Shown: one piece after another, positions 1 through 5,355 of the stretch
Layout of the letters: the number at the start of each line of letters is the position of its first letter
Numbering within the stretch: position 1 is the first letter of the stretch
Assembly (NCBI GenBank): GCA_031286245.1
Contig: JAITUO010000011.1
Coordinates: 1 to 5,673, forward strand
Source: Coriobacteriales bacterium
GTDB taxonomy: Bacteria > Actinomycetota > Coriobacteriia > Coriobacteriales > UBA8131
DNA: 5,673 nt
Direction of reading: 5' to 3'
Notes under the pieces: generated by a model
Seen by the model: the letters and a program-made list of their open reading frames with translations, nothing else
What the model was told of the DNA's origin: nothing
The model's database searches: none
Position numbers and translations under genes: made by a program

Positions 1-1
1 A

Positions 2-979
2 CGCGTTTATGCTATCTGTGGCGAGGATACCGATACCTACTACCGCCATATCGATGCAGCGATTGAGCATCGTCCGAACCTGACGATGGATGACGGTGCC
101 GATGTGGTCAGCCGATTGCACGCTGATCGCCCGGAGTACCTCTCGACCATCATCGGCGGCACAGAAGAGACTACCACTGGCGTTATCCGTCTGACTGCCA
201 TGGCAGCTGACGGAGCTTTGGCCTACCCGATCATCGCAGTCAACGACGCTAAGACCAAGCATTTCTTTGACAACCGCTACGGCACCGGTCAATCCACCTT
301 AGACGGTATCATCCGTGCGACCAATCGCCTGTTGGCTGGCCGGACACTGGTGGTCAGCGGTTATGGCTACTGCGGCCGTGGTCTGGCCATGCGTGGCAAT
401 GGCATGGGAATGAAGGTGATTGTCTGCGAAGTCGACCCGGTCAAGGCTTTGGAAGCCCATATGGACGGTTATCGAGTCATGCCGGCTGCTGCAGCCGCTG
501 CCTATGCTGATGTCTGGGTGACTGTCACTGGCAACTTGAAGGTGGTTGACGAGTCAGCATTCCGTCAGATGAAAGACGGAGCCATACTCTGTAACTCCGG
601 CCATTTCAATGCAGAGATCGATATCGATTGGCTGGAAGCCAACTCAATGAAGAAGCGCCAGCTAAAACCGCTGGTTGATGAATACATCCTGGCTGATGGC
701 CGCAGTGTGATTCTGCTGGCTGAAGGCCGGTTGGTCAACCTGGCAGCCGCCGAAGGCCACCCGGCTGAAGTCATGGATATGAGTTTTGCCAACCAGGCTT
801 TATCCAGCGAGTACCTGGTGCAGCAAGCATCAAACCTGAACCCTGGTGTATATCAGATACCGGAAGCCATTGACAGTGAGATAGCTCGTTTGAAACTGGA
901 AAGCCTGGGAGTCGATATTGATTACCTGACAGCCGAGCAAAGCCACTACCTGGCCTCCTGGCAATCCGGTACTGCTTGA
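2..979 (+). CDS. ahcY: Adenosylhomocysteinase (S-adenosylhomocysteine hydrolase), 5'-truncated
   Basis: Cytosolic NAD-dependent enzyme that reversibly hydrolyses S-adenosylhomocysteine to adenosine and L-homocysteine, relieving product inhibition of methyltransferases. The reading frame is open from base 2 with no start codon, so the gene begins left of the window. The visible 325 residues lack roughly the first 90-100 of a usual ~410-residue archaeal/Thermotoga-type enzyme. The ATG at 86 is internal: codons before it (ending PNLT, then MDDGAD) already match the family's substrate-binding domain. Visible landmarks, in fragment numbering: DDG at 30-31, EETTTG near 55-60, NDAKTKHFFDN at 81-91 with catalytic Lys86, Asp90 and Asn91, the NAD-binding GYGYCGRG at 120-127 with acidic Glu143 ending the next strand, GHFNAEID near 200, and LAEGRLVNL followed by GHP (His253). 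The C-terminus ends in LASWQSGTA and lacks the Lys/Tyr tail of the eukaryotic and proteobacterial form, as in Thermotoga and archaeal enzymes. It is followed by 130 bp and then mtnA. Identification is very secure. Confidence 0.96.
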   Translation, partial: RVYAICGEDTDTYYRHIDAAIEHRPNLTMDDGADVVSRLHADRPEYLSTIIGGTEETTTGVIRLTAMAADGALAYPIIAVNDAKTKHFFDNRYGTGQSTLDGIIRATNRLLAGRTLVVSGYGYCGRGLAMRGNGMGMKVIVCEVDPVKALEAHMDGYRVMPAAAAAAYADVWVTVTGNLKVVDESAFRQMKDGAILCNSGHFNAEIDIDWLEANSMKKRQLKPLVDEYILADGRSVILLAEGRLVNLAAAEGHPAEVMDMSFANQALSSEYLVQQASNLNPGVYQIPEAIDSEIARLKLESLGVDIDYLTAEQSHYLASWQSGTA

Positions 980-1109
980 TCTGTTGAAGCATTGCATCGG
1001 GCGCTCTGTGTTTGCGACCAGGAGTTTTGCAGGTATCAAATGCCTGCTGTAAACATGAACTACCGGCGACCGGAGACCCGGTTTTATCCAGATGAATGAA
1101 AGGACCTTT
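980..1109 (+). other. ahcY-mtnA intergenic leader with tandem hairpins
   Basis: This 130-bp spacer contains no convincing ORF. It holds two potential RNA hairpins (1024-1054 and 1069-1082, the latter listed separately) and ends in the mtnA Shine-Dalgarno GAAAGGA at 1098-1104. The first hairpin has a 7-bp stem, GCAGGTA (1029-1035) with TGCCTGC (1041-1047), one G-U pair and a 5-nt loop. GTTT/AAAC can extend it across an internal loop. A weak promoter candidate, TTGCGA (1012-1017), 16 bp, TATCAA (1034-1039), matches consensus at 4 of 6 positions in each box and overlaps that hairpin. I could not match the leader to a known SAM or SAH riboswitch by eye. Confidence 0.4.
1069..1085 (+). terminator. 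Possible weak intrinsic terminator or attenuator ahead of mtnA
   Basis: ACCGG (1069-1073), a 4-nt loop AGAC and CCGGT (1078-1082) form a short GC-rich stem that runs directly into TTTT (1082-1085). An upstream copy of ACCGG (1062-1066) could pair with the same CCGGT, giving an alternative stem. The stem is only 5 bp and the T-run 4, so termination would be weak. The site lies 24 nt before the mtnA ATG, a position that also fits an attenuator or a structure shielding the ribosome-binding site. No anti-terminator is evident beyond the duplicated arm. Confidence 0.3.
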
Positions 1110-2369
1110 ATGGCAATCGACCTCAGCCGAATCCCCAAAAGTATCTGGTGGGACAGCGACCCGGACAATGGTCTAGCCGGCGTTTTTCTACTTGACCAGA
1201 CGCGCTTACCGCTGGTTGGTGACGTATTGTGCTGCCAGAAACTCGAAGGCGTTGAGATGGCAATTAAGACTCTGGCGGTACGCGGAGCTCCGGCATTGGG
1301 TGTCGCAGCGGCCATGGCGATTGCTGTCTGGAGTGAAAACGAATCGACAGCCACTACAGTCGCCGAATGGCTGACGGGCATCGACCAGGCTGCTGAGCGT
1401 ATCAGCCAAGCCCGTCCGACAGCGGTCAATCTGGCTTGGGGAGCCAACCGACTGAGGAACTACGCTCATGTGACTGCTGCCACTGGCAAGTCTCTCAGTG
1501 AATTGAAGGCCGACATCGTCAGTTTCGCCCAGGCCATGGCGGCTGAGGACGAGGCAGTCAATCGGGCAATCGGGGAAAACGGTGCTGCTCTGTTGAATCC
1601 TGGCGCTCGTGTATTGACGCATTGTAATGCCGGATCGCTGGCAACAGCGTACTTTGGCACAGTCGGTGGAGTCATCTATACCGCTTACGATCAGGGCTTG
1701 GTCAGTCATGTCTGGGTGGATGAGACCAGGCCACTAAATCAAGGCGGCCGTCTGACAGCCTGGGAGATGATGGCTGCTGGAGTACCGTGTACTCTGATTT
1801 CCGACAGCATGGCAGCTACTGTCATGCAATCCGGCTGGGTTGATGCAGTACTGGTTGGTGCCGACAGGATTTGTGCAAACGGAGATGTGGCGAACAAAAT
1901 CGGTACGCTGGCATTAGCTGTTGCAGCAAGGCATTTCGAGATTCCGTTTTACGTCTGTGCCCCGCTTTCGACTATTGATCTTACCTTAGCTGACGGCAGC
2001 TTAATCCCCATCGAGCAGAGAGACCGTCGTGAACTGGCTGGCTTCACGGCCAGTGGGGTCATTTTGCCCGACGATGTCTCAGTGACACAGGCATTCGACC
2101 TTCTGACTACCAGCGGCAGCCGTCATTTGAGTTTCAAGAATGGCCATAGCATGAATATCTATCGTAAGGGTGGCAGCTATGGTTTCGATGCCTGGTTTAT
2201 GACTACTCCACCGGATGTCCCGATTTATAATCCAGCGTTTGATGTTACGCCAGCCGACTTGGTTACAGCGATCATCACTGAACAGGGAGTTTGTCCCCCT
2301 GAGCAGGTCTCCTCAACTATCTTGCAGGTTTCCTCAGTTATCCCGCAGGTGTCTGAGATAGAAGCCTGA
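1110..2369 (+). CDS. mtnA: S-methyl-5-thioribose-1-phosphate isomerase
   Basis: Isomerises the aldose 5-methylthioribose 1-phosphate to 5-methylthioribulose 1-phosphate in methionine salvage; some members also accept 5-deoxyribose 1-phosphate. It belongs to the eIF2B-like family and is cytosolic. The start at 1110 is chosen because GAAAGGA lies 5 nt upstream; an in-frame ATG at 1092 would add six residues and lacks a well-placed ribosome-binding site. In the 419-residue product: RGAPALGVAAA from 58, RPTAVNLAWG from 102, THCNAGSLAT with catalytic Cys172, ETRPLNQGGRLTAWE from 205, GADRICANGDVANKIGT with catalytic Asp252, APLSTIDL from 283, and the C-terminal YNPAFDVTPADLVTAIIT from 373. The family is usually about 350 residues. 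The extra length is an insertion of about 55 residues (roughly 312-370, between IPIEQRDRRE and the YNPAFDVTP motif) plus a low-complexity tail made of a 7-residue repeat (QVSSTIL, QVSSVIP, QVSEIEA). The gene follows ahcY and is only 26 bp from comF, so co-transcription with comF is likely. Function secure; role of the insertion unknown. Confidence 0.95.
   Translation: MAIDLSRIPKSIWWDSDPDNGLAGVFLLDQTRLPLVGDVLCCQKLEGVEMAIKTLAVRGAPALGVAAAMAIAVWSENESTATTVAEWLTGIDQAAERISQARPTAVNLAWGANRLRNYAHVTAATGKSLSELKADIVSFAQAMAAEDEAVNRAIGENGAALLNPGARVLTHCNAGSLATAYFGTVGGVIYTAYDQGLVSHVWVDETRPLNQGGRLTAWEMMAAGVPCTLISDSMAATVMQSGWVDAVLVGADRICANGDVANKIGTLALAVAARHFEIPFYVCAPLSTIDLTLADGSLIPIEQRDRRELAGFTASGVILPDDVSVTQAFDLLTTSGSRHLSFKNGHSMNIYRKGGSYGFDAWFMTTPPDVPIYNPAFDVTPADLVTAIITEQGVCPPEQVSSTILQVSSVIPQVSEIEA
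2303..2357 (+). repeat. 21-bp in-frame tandem repeat at the 3' end of mtnA (about 2.6 copies)
   Basis: Copies start at 2303, 2324 and 2345. Each begins GCAGGT and the first two continue with YTCCTCA and YTATC; the third copy is partial (GCAGGTGTCTGAG). The period is seven codons, so the array adds the heptapeptide Q-V-S-S-x-I-x to the MtnA C-terminus without shifting frame. It lies beyond the conserved FDVTPADLVTAIITEQG segment, where the fold normally ends, so it is probably a dispensable tail. Confidence 0.85.
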
Positions 2370-2380
2370 TCATCGCTGGT

Positions 2381-2452
2381 AATCCAAAACACTCAATGAA
2401 TCCAAAACATCCAATGAATCCAAAACACCCAATGAATCCAAAACACCCGATC
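2381..2452 (+). repeat. 18-bp tandem repeat, four copies, containing the comF start codons
   Basis: Four contiguous 18-bp units begin at 2381, 2399, 2417 and 2435, with consensus AATCCAAAACACCCAATG. Copies differ at one or two bases; the last ends CCGATC instead of CCAATG. Each of the first three units ends in ATG, giving three in-frame potential start codons for comF at 2396, 2414 and 2432. The period is six codons and encodes N-P-K-H-P-M. The array is flanked by GATCATCG at 2368-2375 (overlapping the mtnA stop) and again at 2449-2456. Confidence 0.95.
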
Positions 2453-3151
2453 ATCGAAGGTTTACTGGAACTGGTTTACCCTACTCGCTGTGTGGTCTGC
2501 GAGAAACCCGGCAGTCTTATCTGTGATGAGGATTATCAAAAGCTGGTTTATATCGACTTGGAATCTGCCTGTCCACGCTGTGGTGCTCCATTCGGACTCA
2601 CGCTCTGCACGGAATGCACTACACGCCATGGGCCGGAGGAGTTTGCCTTTAGCTCGGCGATCAGTATGTTGATCTACGATGATCGGGCTGAAGCAATCAT
2701 CACCGGATACAAGGATTTCAACGAACGCCGTCTGGCCCTGGAGCTAGCCAGTCTGTTGGCACAGGTATTACCTCTCCAATGGCGACGTTGGGCCACAGGC
2801 CTGTCATGGATACCAGCCGACCGGACCGCTCTCCAACGTAGAGGGTTCGATCATATGGGGATGCTGGCAAATGAATTAGCCTCACGGACCGGTATTCCAT
2901 TATTTGATCTCCTGGTCAAACAGGGGCGGGCAGATCAGCGAGTCTTGACACGGGCAGAGAGGCGTGAGAATGCCTTCCGGTTGTTTAATATCAAGCCGAA
3001 TACAATTAAAGACAACTCTGTCCTACCACAAAGACTGATACTTATCGATGACGTATTCACGACCGGAGCGACACTAGATGCTGCTGCAACCGTGCTGCAA
3101 GCAGCTGGTGTCAGTGAGATTCGTACTGTGACTGTAGCCCGTGTCTGGTAG
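2396..3151 (+). CDS. comF: ComF family phosphoribosyltransferase-like protein
   Basis: Member of the ComF/GntX family: an N-terminal zinc-finger region fused to a type I phosphoribosyltransferase fold. Homologues are needed for DNA uptake during natural transformation in several bacteria, where ComF acts in the cytoplasm with the uptake and recombination machinery; the exact reaction is unsettled. The 251-residue product carries CVVC (Cys32, Cys35), Cys43, CPRC (Cys59, Cys62) and CTEC (Cys71, Cys74) as likely zinc ligands. WIPADRTALQRRGFDH from 138 is the family's RRGFxH/Q region, and RLILIDDVFTTGATLD from 213 is the PRPP-binding loop with Asp218/Asp219. Homology to ComF begins only near residue 23 (LLELVYPTRC). 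The preceding residues are three copies of MNPKHP encoded by the 18-bp repeat. No Shine-Dalgarno is visible before the ATGs at 2396, 2414 or 2432, so the true start is uncertain; reinitiation after the mtnA stop 26 nt upstream is plausible. Family assignment is strong; a competence role in this organism is inference. Confidence 0.9.
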   Translation: MNPKHPMNPKHPMNPKHPIIEGLLELVYPTRCVVCEKPGSLICDEDYQKLVYIDLESACPRCGAPFGLTLCTECTTRHGPEEFAFSSAISMLIYDDRAEAIITGYKDFNERRLALELASLLAQVLPLQWRRWATGLSWIPADRTALQRRGFDHMGMLANELASRTGIPLFDLLVKQGRADQRVLTRAERRENAFRLFNIKPNTIKDNSVLPQRLILIDDVFTTGATLDAAATVLQAAGVSEIRTVTVARVW

Positions 3152-3177
3152 CATGCTTTCAATAGCCCAAAACCATG

Positions 3178-3187
3178 TATCATGATA
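3178..3187 (+). promoter_or_regulatory. TATCATGATA palindrome in the comF to trigger-factor-like gap
   Basis: A perfect 10-bp palindrome lies in the 97-bp gap between comF and the next gene, 61 bp before the chosen start codon. It could be part of an operator or promoter region, but a site this short and AT-rich can easily arise by chance. No convincing -35/-10 pair accompanies it; TTTCAA (3157-3162) followed 15 bp later by TATCAT is the nearest match. Confidence 0.15.
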
Positions 3188-3248
3188 AATGAAAGATTAC
3201 GACGCTCCTGTCTACTCCCAGGCCTACCAGAAACGAGGCAAAAACAAC

Positions 3249-4301
3249 ATGAAAGTCAAGACCAGTAAACCAACCGATGGACGAGTCACTCTAACAATCA
3301 CTGCCTCCAGTGAAGATGCTGCTGCCGGAATAGCCTACCTGATTGCCAAGTGTGCCTCTGAAAACTCCGTTGATCCTTCTGAAGCACCCGATCTGGAGTT
3401 TGCCGTGCGCGCCAAAGTTGGTGGTGACTACCTACAGGCCTATCTGGACAGCCAGCTACCCTTGCATCTGGCTGGCAGGGCAATCGGGCAGGAAAACCTG
3501 GAGACGATGCTCAATCCAGAGTTGATTGGTGAGCCACCTCATGTATCTAAAGGTGAGGCGGTCAGCTTTACAGCTTCAGTGATCTTAAATCCACGCTTTG
3601 AGCTGACCAGTTATGACCCAGTAACAGTAAACATATTGCCGATAACAGTCAGCGATGTCGAAATCGATGAGCAGATGCTGATGCTGGCTGATAGTTTTGC
3701 CACATACCAAGAGGATGCAGACGGTAATCCCGATCCGGCGACCAAAGTGATTCCGGCCATCACTGATACCTGGGTCAGTGAGAATATCCCCAATACTGCT
3801 ACTGTTCCAGAGTTACGCGAGATGCTTTACCAAAATGCATTGAAGTTCAAGCAGATGGAGCAGGAGGAATACATTGCCTATGCAGCCTCGTCAGAACTAG
3901 CCAAGCGGCTAGAAGGTGATATCCCTGCAGAGATTTTAGAATTGACAAAAAACGACTTATTGTCAGCACTAAAACGCAACCTTGATGTCCAGGAACGATC
4001 CTTGGAGGAGTTCATAAACTCGCAGGGAGGCCCTGAGGTTTTCTCCACACAGACTACTAATCAGGCATATGAGGTATTACGGCAAGGTTTTGCCCTGGAT
4101 GCCCTGGCGCGCCATTTGGACATGCAAGTGACGGCAGAAGACGTCCAAGACGCTTTTGCTCGTATGGCCCCCGGTCATGAAGATCTGGCATACATGGATT
4201 TTTTCCAGACAGGCAGAATGTATGTGATGGAGGAAGCTGCGTTGCGTATCAAAGTCAACCTCTGGCTGGTGGAGCATGCGATTATCAATCAACTCGAGTA
4301 G
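3249..4301 (+). CDS. Trigger-factor-like chaperone, lacking PPIase domain
   Basis: The 350-residue product resembles trigger factor in outline but is divergent and shorter than the usual ~430 residues. Residues 1-130 follow the pattern of the N-terminal domain: MKVKTSKP, then a VTLTITASSED strand, then GEAVSFTASVILNPRFELTSY, like the family's FTATVEVxPEVELxxY. The ribosome-docking signature GFRxGxxP is not recognisable in the expected loop (about 35-60). After VTVSDVEIDEQMLMLADSFATY-like helix residues (about 133-153) the sequence passes through a short acidic linker to TDTWVSENI and TVPELREMLYQNA. This is the start of the C-terminal substrate-cradling arm, so the FKBP-type PPIase domain (about 90-100 residues) is missing. 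IPAEILELTKNDLLSALKR and QVTAEDVQDAFARMA match C-terminal arm helices. The start at 3249 is preferred because GAGG (3235-3238) lies 10 nt upstream; ATG 3189 would add 20 residues with no ribosome-binding site. It probably acts as a cytoplasmic holdase or a specialised paralogue; whether it binds ribosomes is doubtful. A SurA/PrsA-like chaperone is less likely: there is no signal peptide. Confidence 0.72.
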   Translation: MKVKTSKPTDGRVTLTITASSEDAAAGIAYLIAKCASENSVDPSEAPDLEFAVRAKVGGDYLQAYLDSQLPLHLAGRAIGQENLETMLNPELIGEPPHVSKGEAVSFTASVILNPRFELTSYDPVTVNILPITVSDVEIDEQMLMLADSFATYQEDADGNPDPATKVIPAITDTWVSENIPNTATVPELREMLYQNALKFKQMEQEEYIAYAASSELAKRLEGDIPAEILELTKNDLLSALKRNLDVQERSLEEFINSQGGPEVFSTQTTNQAYEVLRQGFALDALARHLDMQVTAEDVQDAFARMAPGHEDLAYMDFFQTGRMYVMEEAALRIKVNLWLVEHAIINQLE

Positions 4302-4308
4302 CTTTTTA

Positions 4309-4336
4309 TTGACAGAGCAGTCCGTACCCTGATATT
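4309..4336 (+). promoter_or_regulatory. Candidate sigma70-type promoter for galU
   Basis: A perfect -35 hexamer TTGACA (4309-4314) is followed after 16 bp by GATATT (4331-4336), which matches the -10 consensus at 4 of 6 positions. Transcription would begin about 4343, leaving a short leader before the galU ribosome-binding site GGAG (4358-4361). The position, eight bases after the stop of the preceding gene, fits an independent promoter. The -10 box is mediocre and no start-site data are available. Confidence 0.4.
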
Positions 4337-4367
4337 GAAGAATTGATAGAACAGGTTGGAGTGATTG

Positions 4368-5213
4368 ATGATAGCCATTATCCCTGCTGCAGGCCTCGGT
4401 ACACGTTTCTTGCCTGCCACTAAAGCCATCCCGAAAGAGATGCTTCCGGTTCTCAATAAACCGACTATCCAATATGTAGTTGAAGAGGCGTTGGCTGCTG
4501 ATGTCGATACCGTGGTGATCATCACAAATGACAACAAACCAGCGATCCGTGAGCATTTTTCTTCAGACGAAGCATTGGTCAGTTTGCTGGAAAGCACCGG
4601 TAAGTCAGATTTAGCTGCCGAGGTACGTACAGCCGGTTGCCTGCCTGTCAGTTATTTGATCCAGGAAAAACCACTTGGCCTCGGTCATGCAGTGTATTGC
4701 GCCTCTGAACTGGTGCGGGAAAACCAGAATGAATTGTTCTATGTGCTTCTAGGTGATGTGTTGGTTCCTGGTAATCAGATGTTACAGCAAATGACAGCAG
4801 TATCAAGGGCACATGAAAATGCCTGCGTGATCGCTGTCCTGGCAGTACCGGACAGTGAGACTTATCGCTTCGGCATCGTTGCAGGCGTAAGTCTTGCGTC
4901 ACAAGGTGAACCGCAGGTTTGGCGTATCACTGGCCTGGTTGAGAAACCTCAGTCCAACCCACCCAGCAACCTGGCTGTCTTCGGGCGTTATTTATTGACT
5001 CCGAAGGTCATGGAGCTGCTAGGAAGTACTGAGCCTGGTGTTGGCAATGAGATCCAATTAACTGATGCCTTAATTGAGCTACTGGAAACCGAAGAAATGT
5101 ATGCCTTGGTCATTGATCCGGACGATGGTTATGACGTTGGGACAGTAAATGACTGGTTGAATACCAACAACCGCATGGCCGCTCGTGCCTTAAGCTCTGC
5201 AGGCCAGGCGTGA
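4368..5213 (+). CDS. galU: UTP--glucose-1-phosphate uridylyltransferase
   Basis: Cytosolic nucleotidyltransferase that makes UDP-glucose and pyrophosphate from UTP and glucose 1-phosphate, supplying sugar for cell-envelope glycans, glycolipids and exopolysaccharide. ATG 4368 is preferred over TTG 4365 because GGAG (4358-4361) is 6 nt from the ATG and only 3 nt from the TTG. The 281-residue product has the N-terminal nucleotide-binding loop IPAAGLGTRFLPATK from 5, KEMLPVLNKPTIQYVVEEA from 23, EKPLGLGHAV from 100, the metal-binding strand LLGDVLV with Asp130, VEKP near 191-194, PSNLAVFGRYLLTP from 199, and GVGNEIQLTDAL from 224. It ends with a YDVGTVNDWLNTN segment near 255-267, as the family does. 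The length is close to the usual ~290. The gene is separated by 66 bp from the trigger-factor-like gene and probably has its own promoter. No clear terminator follows; a 28-bp tandem array begins 17 bp after the stop. Confidence 0.95.
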   Translation: MIAIIPAAGLGTRFLPATKAIPKEMLPVLNKPTIQYVVEEALAADVDTVVIITNDNKPAIREHFSSDEALVSLLESTGKSDLAAEVRTAGCLPVSYLIQEKPLGLGHAVYCASELVRENQNELFYVLLGDVLVPGNQMLQQMTAVSRAHENACVIAVLAVPDSETYRFGIVAGVSLASQGEPQVWRITGLVEKPQSNPPSNLAVFGRYLLTPKVMELLGSTEPGVGNEIQLTDALIELLETEEMYALVIDPDDGYDVGTVNDWLNTNNRMAARALSSAGQA

Positions 5214-5219
5214 TCGTCC

Positions 5220-5241
5220 GGTTGATGTATATGAATCAACC
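5220..5241 (+). other. Short inverted repeat just after galU
   Basis: GGTTGAT (5220-5226) and ATCAACC (5235-5241) form a perfect 7-bp inverted repeat around an 8-nt loop. There is no T-run after it, so it is not a typical intrinsic terminator. Its right arm lies inside the first unit of the 28-bp array, where CAACC distinguishes that unit from later copies. It could be a weak 3'-end structure for galU mRNA or chance. Confidence 0.3.
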
Positions 5242-5355
5242 ATCGTGAGCTTGTTGCTATGAACCAGCCATCGTGGGTTTGTTACTATGAATCTGCAATG
5301 TGAGCTTGTTGCTATGAATCTGCCATCGTGAACCAATTGGCGTGAGCTTATTATC
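5231..5355 (+). repeat. Degenerate 28-bp tandem array at the galU-DUF2085 junction (four units)
   Basis: Units start at 5231 (28 bp), 5259 (28 bp), 5287 (27 bp) and 5314 (42 bp). Each begins ATGAAYC, most continue with CATCGTGAGC and all end with a GCTTGTTGCT-like segment. The fourth unit carries a 14-bp insertion (5332-5345) that duplicates CGTGA. The array stops exactly where the next ATG (5356) starts the DUF2085 gene, whose first bases ATGACCTTGCA still resemble a unit start. The region before it, 5214-5230, may hold a more decayed copy (ATCGT at 5213-5217, then TTGATGTAT). Units contain an ATG and mostly a following TGA, producing tiny ORFs at 5231-5248 (MNQPS), 5259-5303 (MNQPSWVCYYESAM) and 5287-5331 (MNLQCELVAMNLPS). 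Whether any is translated is unknown. Reverse-strand reading frames across the array are a by-product of the repeat. Confidence 0.9.

Noticed and set aside
617..628. Perfect 12-bp palindrome ATCGATATCGAT inside ahcY
   Set aside because: It encodes part of the conserved EIDIDW segment following the GHF motif, so codon usage explains it and an operator there is unlikely.
1092..1109. Upstream in-frame ATG for mtnA adding MNERTF
   Set aside because: No well-spaced Shine-Dalgarno precedes it, whereas GAAAGGA lies 5 nt before ATG 1110 and falls within this would-be coding extension.
830..1447. Long reverse-strand open frame (205 codons) spanning the ahcY end and mtnA start
   Set aside because: It is antisense to two well-identified enzymes across the intergenic leader, has no recognisable domain, and no ribosome-binding site was evident. 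It is a shadow frame.
3189..3248. Upstream ATG for the trigger-factor-like gene
   Set aside because: No ribosome-binding site is visible there, and MKVKTSKP at 3249 matches the family's natural N-terminus with GAGG at a suitable distance.
4302..4308. T-run CTTTTTA after the trigger-factor-like stop codon as a terminator
   Set aside because: No GC-rich hairpin precedes it, and the bases immediately lead into the TTGACA promoter box.
4077..4556. Reverse-strand open frame of 159 codons across the trigger-factor-like end and galU start
   Set aside because: It overlaps two + strand genes and the galU promoter region, and its composition (rich in His, Arg, Cys, Ser) is typical of an antisense frame.
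5231..5355. The 28-bp array as a CRISPR array
   Set aside because: Units are contiguous with no unique spacers between conserved repeats, and no cas genes are present.
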